64,000 bases of DNA from an uncultured Spirochaetales bacterium (GTDB lineage: Bacteria; Spirochaetota; Spirochaetia; Sphaerochaetales; Sphaerochaetaceae): NCBI GenBank assembly GCA_944392695.1, contig CALXXN010000010.1:1-64000 (forward strand), written 5' to 3'. The notes beneath the pieces are model-generated. The model did not search any database, was not told the DNA's origin, and saw nothing but the letters and a program-made list of their open reading frames with translations. A program made the translations under genes and the position numbers. Below, piece by piece: positions 39,224 through 47,407 of the stretch (position 1 is the stretch's first letter; every line of letters starts with the position of its first letter).

Positions 39224-41929
39224 TCAAGCCTTCTTCCCAGCGATTGCTGCCTGTGCGGCTGCAAGACGGGCGATTGGCACACGGAAGGGTGAGCATGAGA
39301 CGTAGTTCAAACCAACCTCCTGGCAGAAGCGGATCGTCTTCGGATCGCCTCCGTGCTCGCCACAGATGCCCAGCTTGATATCAGGGCGGACAGAGCGGCC
39401 AAGGTCCGCAGCCATCTTCACGAGCTTGCCCACACCACCGACATCGATTGTCGCGAAGGGGTCGTACTCGTAGAACTGCTTGTCAGCATCCCCTACATAG
39501 TGGGAGAGGAAGCTTGCGGCATCATCACGTGAGAAGCCACAGGTCATCTGGGTCAGGTCGTTGGTGCCGAAGCTGAAGAACTCAGCCTCCTTTGCGATCT
39601 CATCAGCGGTGATAGCGGCACGTGGGACCTCGATCATCGTACCGATCTTGTAGTCGACCTTGAGCCCCTGCTCGTCGAAGACACGATCGATCACAGCGAG
39701 GGCCTTCTTCTTACAATAGATGAACTCCTTGTCGATGCCCACGAGAGGGATCATGATCTCAGGCTTCACATCATAACCTTCCCTCTTCGCCTGGATGGCG
39801 GCCTCTATGATCGCCCTGACCTGCATCTCGAGGATCTCAGGATAGACGACGGCAAGGCGGCAGCCACGGAAGCCGAGCATCGGGTTGAACTCATGGTGAC
39901 GTGCGATCTTCTGGCTCAGCTCCTCGACGGAGATGCCAAGCTGCAAGGCCGTCTCATGACGCGTCGTGCTGTCGTTGGGCAGGAACTCGTGCAGAGGCGG
40001 GTCGAGGAGGCGGATCGTCACAGGAAGACCGTTGAGTGTCTTGAAGATCTCATAGAAGTCACCACGCTGCATCGGCAAGAGCTCGGAAAGCGCCTGCTCA
40101 CGGGCACCAAGCGTGTCCGCGAGGATCATCTTGCGCATGGAGAGGATGCGGTTGCCACCGAAGAACATGTGCTCGGTGCGGCACAGTCCTATGCCCTCCG
40201 CTCCAAGCAGGACGGCGTAACGTGCATCCTTCGGTGTATCGGCATTGGTCCTGACACCCATGGTCTTGATCTCGTTCACGTAATCCATGAACTTCTTGTA
40301 GTTCTGGTAGAGGAGGCTCTCGGATTCCCTCATCGTACCATCGAGGACCTGCATGATCTCGCTTGGGCGCACAGGGATCTTCTGGGTGTAGACCGCGCCT
40401 GTGAAACCATCAATCGCCATGTAGTCGCCTTCGACCAGTTTGACACCATTGACGGTGAGTGTCTTCTGGATCTCGTTGACATGGATCTCGCCGCAACCGG
40501 AGACACAGGGGCAGCCCATGCCACGTGCGACAACGGCGGCGTGGCTTGTCATGCCACCACGGCAGGTGACGACACCACGGCTGACAGCCATGCCCCCGAT
40601 ATCCTCAGGACTTGTCTCCTCACGCACAAGGATGACGTCCTTGCCCTCGGCGGCGGCTTCCTCAGCGGCCTTGGCAGTGAAGTAGATCTGGCCGCAGGCA
40701 CCACCAGGGCTGGCGGCGAGGCCTGTCGTGGCGACCTTGATCGAGAGGTCGCGGATGATCTTGTTGTCAAGGATCGGGGCGAAGAGCTTGTTGAACTCCT
40801 GGGCCGGGACACGGGATACAGCCGTCTCCTTGTCGATCAGGCCCTCCTCCACCATCTCAACCTGGCTGCGCAGCCAGGAGAAGATCGTCCTCTTGCCACT
40901 GCGGGTCTGCAACATGTAGAGCTTGCCTTCCTGGATGGTGAACTCGATGTCCTGCATGTCATGGTAGTGCTCTTCCAGCTTGGTGCGGATCTGGCACAAC
41001 TGCCCATAGACATCAGGATTGACCTTGGCGAGCGTATCAATCGACTGCGGGGTGCGGATACCTGCGACGACATCCTCACCCTGGGCGTTCATCAGGAATT
41101 CACCGAAGAAGCGGTTCTCGCCACTGGAGGGGTCACGGGTGAAGGCGACACCTGTACCAGAGGTCTCACCCATGTTTCCAAAGACCATGGACTGCACGTT
41201 GACGGCAGTCCCCAGGAGGCCGCGGATGTCGTTCATCAGGCGGTACTTGATCGCACGTTCGTTGTTCCAGGACCTGAAGACAGCGTCGATGGTCTTGAAG
41301 AGCTGGTATTCGGGGTCTGTCGGGAAGTCCTCCCCTGTGCCCTTCTTGTAGACGATCTTGTAACGCTTGATGACTTCCTTGAGGTTGTCGACATCAAGCT
41401 CGGTGTCGAAGGTCTTGCCATTCTCGTCCTTGACAGCCTGCAGGACACGCTCGAACTCGCTGTGGGGGACACCCATGACGACATCACCGAACATCTGGAT
41501 GAAGCGGCGGTAGCTGTCCCAGGCGAAGCGCTCGTTGCCCGTCTTGTCGATGAGGGCCTGGAGCGAGTCGGGGTTAAGTCCCAGGTTGAGGACGGTGTCC
41601 ATCATTCCAGGCATCGACTGCGCGGCACCGGAACGGACTGAGACCAGGAGAGGGTTCTTCTTGTCGCCGAGCTTGGCACCCATCAGCTTCTCCAACTTGG
41701 CAAGGTTCTTGAGCACCTCGTCCCTGAGGCCTTCTGGATAGGCGCCTTCATGTTCATCAAAGTAGGCACAGGCCTCTGTCGTGATCGTGAAGCCTGGAGG
41801 AACTGGAAGGCCAATGCTGGTCATGTCAGCCAGGTTGGCACCCTTGCCTCCAAGCAGCGCCTTCATATCAGCCCTGCCCTCTGTCTGGCCGGCTCCAAAG
41901 AAGTAGACATACTTTTTATCTTTGCTCAT
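39224..41929 (-). CDS. ppdK: Pyruvate, phosphate dikinase
   Basis: 901 residues. Interconverts pyruvate, ATP and phosphate with PEP, AMP and PPi; in anaerobes it serves PPi-linked glycolysis or gluconeogenesis. The N-terminal ATP-grasp domain begins YVYFFGAGQTEG and has LLGGKGANLADMTSIGLPVPPGFTITTEAC. The phosphohistidine domain has CRGGMTSHAAVVARGMGCPCVSG with the catalytic His. The C-terminal barrel has LCRTEHMFF and SFGTNDLTQMTCGFSRDD. Full length. It is monocistronic, with its own promoter and terminator. Confidence 0.98.
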   Translation of the reverse strand: MSKDKKYVYFFGAGQTEGRADMKALLGGKGANLADMTSIGLPVPPGFTITTEACAYFDEHEGAYPEGLRDEVLKNLAKLEKLMGAKLGDKKNPLLVSVRSGAAQSMPGMMDTVLNLGLNPDSLQALIDKTGNERFAWDSYRRFIQMFGDVVMGVPHSEFERVLQAVKDENGKTFDTELDVDNLKEVIKRYKIVYKKGTGEDFPTDPEYQLFKTIDAVFRSWNNERAIKYRLMNDIRGLLGTAVNVQSMVFGNMGETSGTGVAFTRDPSSGENRFFGEFLMNAQGEDVVAGIRTPQSIDTLAKVNPDVYGQLCQIRTKLEEHYHDMQDIEFTIQEGKLYMLQTRSGKRTIFSWLRSQVEMVEEGLIDKETAVSRVPAQEFNKLFAPILDNKIIRDLSIKVATTGLAASPGGACGQIYFTAKAAEEAAAEGKDVILVREETSPEDIGGMAVSRGVVTCRGGMTSHAAVVARGMGCPCVSGCGEIHVNEIQKTLTVNGVKLVEGDYMAIDGFTGAVYTQKIPVRPSEIMQVLDGTMRESESLLYQNYKKFMDYVNEIKTMGVRTNADTPKDARYAVLLGAEGIGLCRTEHMFFGGNRILSMRKMILADTLGAREQALSELLPMQRGDFYEIFKTLNGLPVTIRLLDPPLHEFLPNDSTTRHETALQLGISVEELSQKIARHHEFNPMLGFRGCRLAVVYPEILEMQVRAIIEAAIQAKREGYDVKPEIMIPLVGIDKEFIYCKKKALAVIDRVFDEQGLKVDYKIGTMIEVPRAAITADEIAKEAEFFSFGTNDLTQMTCGFSRDDAASFLSHYVGDADKQFYEYDPFATIDVGGVGKLVKMAADLGRSVRPDIKLGICGEHGGDPKTIRFCQEVGLNYVSCSPFRVPIARLAAAQAAIAGKKA

Positions 41930-42005
41930 TCACTATCCGGATGCTGCGGCATCCTCCTCCTTGGTTTTTGTTTCTCCCTTTTCCGTACTAAACGGTAACC
42001 ACTTC

Positions 42006-42033
42006 ATTGTACCAAATACACAGAGGAAGTCAA
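42006..42033 (-). promoter_or_regulatory. Promoter of ppdK
   Basis: Minus strand: TTGACT (42028-42033), 16-bp spacer, TACAAT (42006-42011), about 77 bp before the ATG. The leader contains AAGGAGGAGG close to the start region. Confidence 0.6.
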
Positions 42034-42116
42034 TTGCTTGCCATTCAAGAAAATAGTGAAAACAAAAATTGAAAGCGGATGTCTAATCCCTTTCAAGGGA
42101 AATATTTGAAACAACA

Positions 42117-42142
42117 TGTTCCACTAGGCGGAACATTGTTCC
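42117..42142. repeat. Overlapping palindromes of TGTTCC/GGAACA
   Basis: TGTTCC (42117-42122), 7-bp gap, GGAACA (42130-42135), then directly TTGTTCC, so GGAACATTGTTCC is itself a 13-bp palindrome. Three half sites in a row between the sigma-factor terminator and the ppdK promoter, suggesting a dimeric repressor site. The spacing is one short of the Gram-positive LexA box. Confidence 0.4.
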
Positions 42143-42147
42143 ACGGA

Positions 42148-42183
42148 AACGAAAGAAAAGCCATGCCCTATATGGACATGGCC
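42148..42183 (-). terminator. Terminator after the sigma factor gene
   Basis: GCCATG (42160-42165) pairs with CATGGC (42177-42182), followed on the minus strand by TTTTCTTTC. Confidence 0.7.
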
Positions 42184-42208
42184 GCTATGGAAATGGGTGT
42201 GGCCTTTA

Positions 42209-43084
42209 TCAGGCTGTGTAACTCTCGAGGAGCCTTGCACGGGAAGGCTGCTTCATCCTCTCGAGCGCCCTCTTCTCGATCTGGCGGATCCTCTCCTTGG
42301 TGAGGTTGTAGATCTCACCAATCTCCTTCAGGCTCATCGGTGCGGTGTTGTTGAGGCCGAAGCGCAGTGTGATGATCTCCCTCTCCTTGTCGCTCAGCGT
42401 AGACAGGACGGTGTTGATATCCTCCTTGAGGCACTGCTGCATCGTCAGTTCCTCAGGGCCGAAGCCCTCGTCCTCGATGAAATCGCCAAGCTTGCTTGTC
42501 GAAGGATCCGAACCAGAGGTGACAGGCGTGTCGAAGGAGACAGTGTCACGGGAAATCATCAGCAGCTCCTGGACGAGCTGGGGCTCGAGTCCGGCCTCCT
42601 CTGCGATCTCCTCGATCGAGACCTCGGCGCTGCCGGAAGAGGTCATGAGGTTCTTCTGGGCCTTCTGGATCTGGAAGAGCTCATTAGCCCTGTTCAGAGG
42701 CAGGCGTACCGCCCTGCTCTTCTCGCAGATCGCCTTCATGATCGACTGGCGGATCCACCAGACAGCGTAGGAGATGAAGTGGAAGCCCTTGTCAGGCTCG
42801 AACTTGTCGAGGGCGATCAGGAGTCCGATGTTGCCCTCATCTATGAGGTCTTCCAAAGGAAGGCCCTGTCCCTGGTATTTCTTCGCAACAGCCACGACGA
42901 AACGCAGGTTGGCGTTGATCAGCCTCTCACGGGCCTTCTCATCACCCTTCTGTGCCTTCACAGCAAGCTCGTATTCCTCGTCATGGTCAAGCAGTGGCAC
43001 CTGGTTGATCTCCTTGAGGTAGATTGAAAGGACGTCCTTGTCCTCATCAGCTGTGAATGTGGCGTTGAGCATACCTTTTGACAT
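42209..43084 (-). CDS. Sigma-70 family RNA polymerase sigma factor (short primary type)
   Basis: 291 residues. Region 1.2 (DVLSIYLKEINQVPLLDHDEEYEL), region 2 (LINANLRFVVAVAKKYQGQGLPLEDLIDEGNIGLL, then FHFISYAVWWIRQSIMKAI for -10 recognition), region 3 (VSIEEIAEEAGLEPQLVQELL) and region 4 (LSDKEREIITLRFGLNN, SLKEIGEIYNLTKERIRQIEKRAL) are complete. Region 1.1 and the large non-conserved insert of RpoD are missing, so it is a group 1/2 short form. From memory, treponemes keep a similar short sigma gene next to groES, as here. The upstream region holds repeated TGACACAGGG boxes. Confidence 0.93.
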   Translation of the reverse strand: MSKGMLNATFTADEDKDVLSIYLKEINQVPLLDHDEEYELAVKAQKGDEKARERLINANLRFVVAVAKKYQGQGLPLEDLIDEGNIGLLIALDKFEPDKGFHFISYAVWWIRQSIMKAICEKSRAVRLPLNRANELFQIQKAQKNLMTSSGSAEVSIEEIAEEAGLEPQLVQELLMISRDTVSFDTPVTSGSDPSTSKLGDFIEDEGFGPEELTMQQCLKEDINTVLSTLSDKEREIITLRFGLNNTAPMSLKEIGEIYNLTKERIRQIEKRALERMKQPSRARLLESYTA

Positions 43085-43201
43085 ATATCTATGTTCTCCT
43101 TTGATGCAAACACATATGCAAGAGGCATGCCAAGTCTGGGTGATTTCAAACCAACACCTTACATGATAAGTAATTGCTTTAGATTATCAAAATGTGTGCA
43201 T

Positions 43202-43272
43202 CCTGTGTGGTTTGTTTCTTTTTGACACAGGGTGTGTTTTCAACGCAGGAATGGTGTCAAAATGACACAGGG
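43202..43272. promoter_or_regulatory. TGACACAGGG repeats upstream of the sigma factor
   Basis: TGACACAGGG occurs at 43223-43232 and again at 43263-43272, exactly 40 bp apart. GTGTCA (43254-43259) and TGACAC (43263-43268) form a perfect inverted repeat with a 3-bp gap, and CCTGTGT at 43202-43208 mirrors ACACAGG. This cluster lies between the sigma gene and the 127-residue gene and is a likely regulator site. Confidence 0.5.
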
Positions 43273-43278
43273 AAAAAG

Positions 43279-43659
43279 TCAAGCGGTACGTACTGGGTGT
43301 TTTTTGCCCTCGAAGTCGATCTCCACGCTGCTCAGCAAGGCCCACTCGCCATCACCTGAGGTGCAGAAAGGCGATGAATCGATGCTGATACGCATCGCCT
43401 CATAGGCGTCCTTGATCAGGGTGCAGACCTCGTCCCCCTCATCAAGGGCCAGGGAGCCTTCATGGCGTCCGAGGAGGAATACACGGAACTGGTAGCGGAA
43501 GAAACTTGAGAACTCGACATCAATGAGGTCCGCGCTTGTACAGCGGAGGTAAAAGGCCTTGGTATAAGCAAGTACGCACTCTTCCACGTCACCGCGGCAC
43601 TCCGCCTCGCGGGCTTGTTTGATATATGTCAGGCTTCTCAGTTTCCTCAGGTCCAACAT
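43279..43659 (-). CDS. Hypothetical helical protein upstream of the sigma factor
   Basis: 127 residues from the ATG at 43659 (GGAAGAG upstream; in-frame ATGs further upstream, at 43719, lack context). MLDLRKLRSLTYIKQAREAECRGDVEECVLAYTKAFYLRC resembles one TPR-like helical hairpin. The remainder (FSSFFRYQFRVFLLGRHEGSLALDEGDEVCTLIKDAYEAMRISIDSSP) is mixed helix and strand. No family recognised. Same strand as the sigma gene but separated by the repeat cluster. Confidence 0.6.
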   Translation of the reverse strand: MLDLRKLRSLTYIKQAREAECRGDVEECVLAYTKAFYLRCTSADLIDVEFSSFFRYQFRVFLLGRHEGSLALDEGDEVCTLIKDAYEAMRISIDSSPFCTSGDGEWALLSSVEIDFEGKKHPVRTA

Positions 43660-43766
43660 CGTCTTTCTCTTCCGTTCCCCTTCTAGATAACCAAAGAAAA
43701 TGCCATCGGCAATAGCCAAGGGGATAAAAATTTCACACTGTTACAAAATTTCACAGCCAGCCCACC

Positions 43767-43795
43767 TTGCCGCCCCACCACTCCTTGGCTATATT
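43767..43795 (+). promoter_or_regulatory. Promoter of groES
   Basis: TTGCCG (43767-43772), 17-bp spacer, TATATT (43790-43795). A GC-rich inverted repeat (GGGGTCGC with GCGGCCCC, 43803-43820) lies just downstream in the leader. No CIRCE element (TTAGCACTC) is present. Confidence 0.5.
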
Positions 43796-43860
43796 ATCCC
43801 ACGGGGTCGCTAGCGGCCCCATCTGAGACTGTCAAAGAACATCTAAGGAGAGAATAAAAG

Positions 43861-44124
43861 ATGAAGATCATTCCTTTGAACGACAGGGTGCTGATCAAGC
43901 CCACGGTGAGCGAGGAGAAAACGGCCAGCGGCCTCTACATCCCTCAGACAAGCCAGGAGAAGACACAGGTCGCCGAGGTCATCGCCATTGGTGACAGCGA
44001 GGATATCAAGGTCAAGGTCGGCCAGAAGGTCCTCCATGACAAGTATGCCGGTACGGAGATCAAGGCTGATGGCGAGGACTACCTCATCGTCACAGCTGGC
44101 GACATCCTGGCCGTCATCGAGTAA
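43861..44124 (+). CDS. groES: Co-chaperonin GroES
   Basis: 87 residues. MKIIPLNDRVLIKPTVSEEKTASGLYIPQ includes the mobile loop that binds GroEL. VIAIGD, VKVGQKVLHDKYAGTEIKADGEDYLIV and the C-terminal GDILAVIE complete the family pattern. It caps the GroEL folding chamber in the cytosol. No groEL follows; the next feature is a terminator. A separate groEL locus must exist elsewhere. AAGGAG lies upstream of the ATG. Confidence 0.97.
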   Translation: MKIIPLNDRVLIKPTVSEEKTASGLYIPQTSQEKTQVAEVIAIGDSEDIKVKVGQKVLHDKYAGTEIKADGEDYLIVTAGDILAVIE

Positions 44125-44145
44125 GGATCCATCTTTACTGCAATC

Positions 44146-44180
44146 ACAGGGCTCCATCAGGGGCCCTGTCTTTGTCTTTC
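44146..44180 (+). terminator. Terminator after groES
   Basis: ACAGGGC (44146-44152) pairs with GCCCTGT (44163-44169), followed by CTTTGTCTTTC. The minus-strand helicase fragment ends at its right edge. Confidence 0.75.
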
Positions 44181-44586
44181 AGGAGAAGAGGAAGCGCTCC
44201 ACCTTGTCAGGATAGCCCGAGAGCACCTGGCCTTCGTCGTCAGGACGGGCGAAGGGTGGTATGCAGCTCAGGACGGTCTGGGCGTAGCGCCGTCCCATGC
44301 GCCCATCGGCGATCAGGGCCACGCCCCTGTCATCCTGGCTCCGGATCAGGCGGCCCAGCCCCTGCTTCAACCTCATCAGCATCAACGGCAGGTCGATCTC
44401 CCTGAAGGAGGCCCACTCGTTGCCCGTCTGTCTGGCGATCGCCCTCTTGCGCGCCTTCATCACACAATCGCTTATGTTCTGGAAGGGCAGCTGGGTGATG
44501 ATCAACAGCCTCAAGGCATCACCTTGGATGTCCACGCCTTCCCAGAAGGACTGGAGGCCGTAGAGCACCGCGTCCAGGTTTACCAT
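44179..44586 (-). pseudogene. 3' fragment of the DinG/XPD-type helicase gene
   Basis: 135 codons starting at a fortuitous ATG supplied by the island (MVNLD). They then match the last 128 or so residues of the intact helicase at 51011-53152 (helicase motifs V-VI, LRLLIITQLPFQNISDCVMK to RLKQGLGRLIRSQDDRGV), apart from the penultimate residue of the tail (FLFS here, FLYS there). The Walker A half is missing, so it cannot be a helicase. Because the GC-rich flank toward groES looks native, this is probably the original 3' end of the gene, displaced by the island. Confidence 0.9.
44192..44575 (+). repeat. Left copy of a 384-bp direct repeat
   Basis: Matches 51024-51407 base for base, except G at 44239 against A at 51071 (a silent change). 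The offset is 6,832 bp. It bounds the three-gene island on the left. Confidence 0.95.
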
Positions 44587-44633
44587 GATTTATTTTGATA
44601 AAGCTGATTACTAGTGCTTGATTCTCAATATGG

Positions 44634-47405
44634 CTATAAATCAACGCTACAAACAGGTAAAGATGTTGTAGCAGAATCCATTAGAGTTATGCCTTGCGTT
44701 CCTTTTCCTCCAGAAAAAGCGAATTTATCAAGTATAACATGACTTGTTCCAGTCCCGCCTACACCAGAATAAGTGTATGAATTAGCACTACAATTTGATA
44801 AAGACATTGTAGCAGAATCATAACTCCAATAGCCAATAGCATTATTATTACTTCTACAATTTACACATTTCAAATTGGAATCATCGGAACACGCATATCC
44901 TGCTTCCTTGCAATTTGAACTATTACAATGCGTGCATACACATTTAGATTTTCCACTACAGGCAAACCCAACACTGCATAAGTTACTACCGCAATCTTTT
45001 AAGCTACACATACCATCTTGCAAGAAGAAGCCATAGTTTTTTGAATTATTAAATTCGCAAGCCTTAAACTCCGCATTAGAATCACCGAACACGCCAGCAC
45101 AGGCGTTTTCACATTTCTCGAACATGGTATCCCTTACTTCAATGTTTGAGCCTTCAACATACAAAGCTGTATCGCCTCCAGAAAAGAAGCAGGAATGTAT
45201 ACTTGCTGTAGACTTACCACTGATATGTACAGCGTATTCTTTAGCATTCTCTACATTGCAACGGGTGAAATAAGCTTCACAACCCTCTTCTATAGTGAAT
45301 CCTTCAGAACAACAATTGGCAACACAGCCGTTAAATCTAAGATGACTGGTTTTTTTATTTCTGCTAAATATACGAGAAAAAGTGTCTGTTGGTTTAAATG
45401 TTTTATCATTGAGGTAAAAACACTCAATTCCAATGTCAGAATAAAAACCATAATCACATTCAGTAGCAATACAATTTGAAACTTCGGTATAACGCACTGA
45501 ATTGAGGCGGAATCCTGTATTACAACCATTTGCTTCACAATCTGACACTTCTGCTTCACGGCCAATGTCACAACCTATTTCACAATTTAAAAACCTGTTG
45601 CCTCTCAAACTCAGTTTCCATTTAGAAGGTATTGAATCTGCTTCTATACCATTGTTGCAATTGCTGATTCTGCAATCTACAACACTCAGATTTCCAGACA
45701 AATGTGAAGCATTAATCCCAAAATCACAAGAAGAAATATCAAGAGAACATAGATTATACAATCTCTCTGCTCCACATAGTCCAAAATCGAAGTCTATACC
45801 CATTTGGCATCCATATATACAAGTATTCATTATACTGCCAGAAGATGCTTTTCCGACTGAAATCCCTCTCAAAACCATTGAGGAAGCATCAGAAATAAAA
45901 ACACAATGCTCAATAGCTATACCAGCAGCATAAAGATAAATAAGCGACCTGATTTCCTCTTCTGGTTCATCATCAGTTATATAAACTTGTGGATCAAGTT
46001 GCTTCGCTACCTCCATCTTTGTTTTCAATTCATCTTTTTCGATAGACCAATCATCTGTAAAGGCAATGTCTATTAAACGCGCGGGAGCCAAAACCTCAGA
46101 TCCATTTCTAGTAACAATAATAGGCATAGATCCTGATTCCCCAGCCTTAAGTGTAATAGACTTATCGATATGAAGGTCTTCTTCATAAATCCCAGGCTGA
46201 ATTAGTATCGTGACACCCTCAGGAACGGAGTCCAAAGCTTCCGAGATAGTGGAGAAATCAGCATTACCTGAACACGAAACAGATATTTCGTCTCCTGCCT
46301 TGAATTCTTTTTTTACTGGATTGGCACCACCATCAAAGATTGATGATTTAGCTTGCAAGATACGCAGCCTTTCAAGAGGTCTCGTTTCTTCTATTTCAAG
46401 CGTAGCTGCGAGTTGCTGAGCTGCCTCCATATAGCTCTCAATACCAAGAGTTTTGGCATTTCCAAGAAGAACCATAACTTTACACGCTTTTATAACAGCA
46501 CTGTCAGGATACATTTCGACTGCATCGTTAACAATATCCCATGCCTCCAACAATGCGCCGCGATTCAAGGCATCATCAACAAGAAAGGGAATAACGCTTA
46601 TAGAAGATTTTGGCATTTGCAATAAGACATCGTCAAAGCGTTCTGGTGATTCATGTTTAACCGCACTCAAAAAACATAATAGGATTTCTTCATCACCAGG
46701 ATGTTTGCTATATAATGGTTCAATTAAAGACATTGCACCTGAAGCGCCGTCCAACACAAGCTTTTCTGCTTTATCAAGAATACCTTGTTCTATAAGATCA
46801 AGCTTAGTTTTTGACTTTGAGTCTTCTTTCAGTATTGAGGCCAAAAGCTTTTCTGCGTGATCTGCATCCACGCCAAAAACAGTAGCTTTAGAAAGCAATG
46901 TAGAACGACGGAGTGCCCCAACAGGTCCATTTATTTCATTGTGAAGGAATGCCCGATAAGATTCTGTTGCTTCACAACGCTCTTCTTCTACACATTTTAC
47001 ACATGCTGAATTTTCTTCATCATAACAACTAGCACAAACAAATCGTCCGCATCTAGGACATGTAAAGCCATCTACACCAATCAAATGTCGTCCACAGAGA
47101 CTGCAAATCTTAACCCGCCTAGTATCATCTTCATTTTTAATGATAGTGGCATCTCCGGAAATATGAAAATCATCTTTTGAGCCGATTACATCACCAGCAA
47201 TAACATTTCGATTTCCAATCATAGGCGATGATTCAGAAGGAACTCCACTATCGAGAGAGAAACCACAATGCATACAAAACCGGGCGTCAGAAGAAACTTC
47301 CACACCACATGATGGACAGGTTCTACTCAGTTTTGTTCCGCAAAGCTCACAAAAACGGCTCCCAGCAGGATTGTCATGTCCGCAATTTTGAGAAGGGCAC
47401 CTCAT
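44634..47405 (-). CDS. Zinc-ribbon and right-handed beta-helix protein
   Basis: 923 residues from the ATG at 47405 (AGAGG 9 nt upstream, 2 bp after the previous stop). Residues 1-50 hold two zinc ribbons (C3/C8/C19/C22 and C30/C33/C44/C47). Residues about 58-86 (GNRNVIAGDVIGSKDDFHIS) look like a short beta-stack. Residues about 95-138 form a third Cys cluster like a B-box or RING (CSLCG, CPRCGRFVCASC, CVKC). A helical region of about 200 residues follows. From about 370 to the end there is a long right-handed parallel beta-helix of short repeats rich in Cys, Asn and Ser (NCNNGIEAD, GCNTGFRLN, ECDYGFYSD), starting with a pectate-lyase-like FSTISEALDSVPEGVTILIQPG. No signal peptide: it is intracellular. 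Probably a scaffold or ligand sensor. Confidence 0.85.
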   Translation of the reverse strand: MRCPSQNCGHDNPAGSRFCELCGTKLSRTCPSCGVEVSSDARFCMHCGFSLDSGVPSESSPMIGNRNVIAGDVIGSKDDFHISGDATIIKNEDDTRRVKICSLCGRHLIGVDGFTCPRCGRFVCASCYDEENSACVKCVEEERCEATESYRAFLHNEINGPVGALRRSTLLSKATVFGVDADHAEKLLASILKEDSKSKTKLDLIEQGILDKAEKLVLDGASGAMSLIEPLYSKHPGDEEILLCFLSAVKHESPERFDDVLLQMPKSSISVIPFLVDDALNRGALLEAWDIVNDAVEMYPDSAVIKACKVMVLLGNAKTLGIESYMEAAQQLAATLEIEETRPLERLRILQAKSSIFDGGANPVKKEFKAGDEISVSCSGNADFSTISEALDSVPEGVTILIQPGIYEEDLHIDKSITLKAGESGSMPIIVTRNGSEVLAPARLIDIAFTDDWSIEKDELKTKMEVAKQLDPQVYITDDEPEEEIRSLIYLYAAGIAIEHCVFISDASSMVLRGISVGKASSGSIMNTCIYGCQMGIDFDFGLCGAERLYNLCSLDISSCDFGINASHLSGNLSVVDCRISNCNNGIEADSIPSKWKLSLRGNRFLNCEIGCDIGREAEVSDCEANGCNTGFRLNSVRYTEVSNCIATECDYGFYSDIGIECFYLNDKTFKPTDTFSRIFSRNKKTSHLRFNGCVANCCSEGFTIEEGCEAYFTRCNVENAKEYAVHISGKSTASIHSCFFSGGDTALYVEGSNIEVRDTMFEKCENACAGVFGDSNAEFKACEFNNSKNYGFFLQDGMCSLKDCGSNLCSVGFACSGKSKCVCTHCNSSNCKEAGYACSDDSNLKCVNCRSNNNAIGYWSYDSATMSLSNCSANSYTYSGVGGTGTSHVILDKFAFSGGKGTQGITLMDSATTSLPVCSVDL

Positions 47406-47407
47406 TC

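Noticed and set aside
39893-41641. Plus-strand open frame of 582 codons opposite ppdK
   Set aside because: It is antisense to a complete, conserved ppdK; composition reflects the GC-biased third positions of the real gene and it has no recognisable motif.
42117-42142. LexA-type SOS box
   Set aside because: GAAC and GTTC are 3 bp apart instead of 4, and the neighbours are not SOS genes; kept only as an unassigned palindrome.
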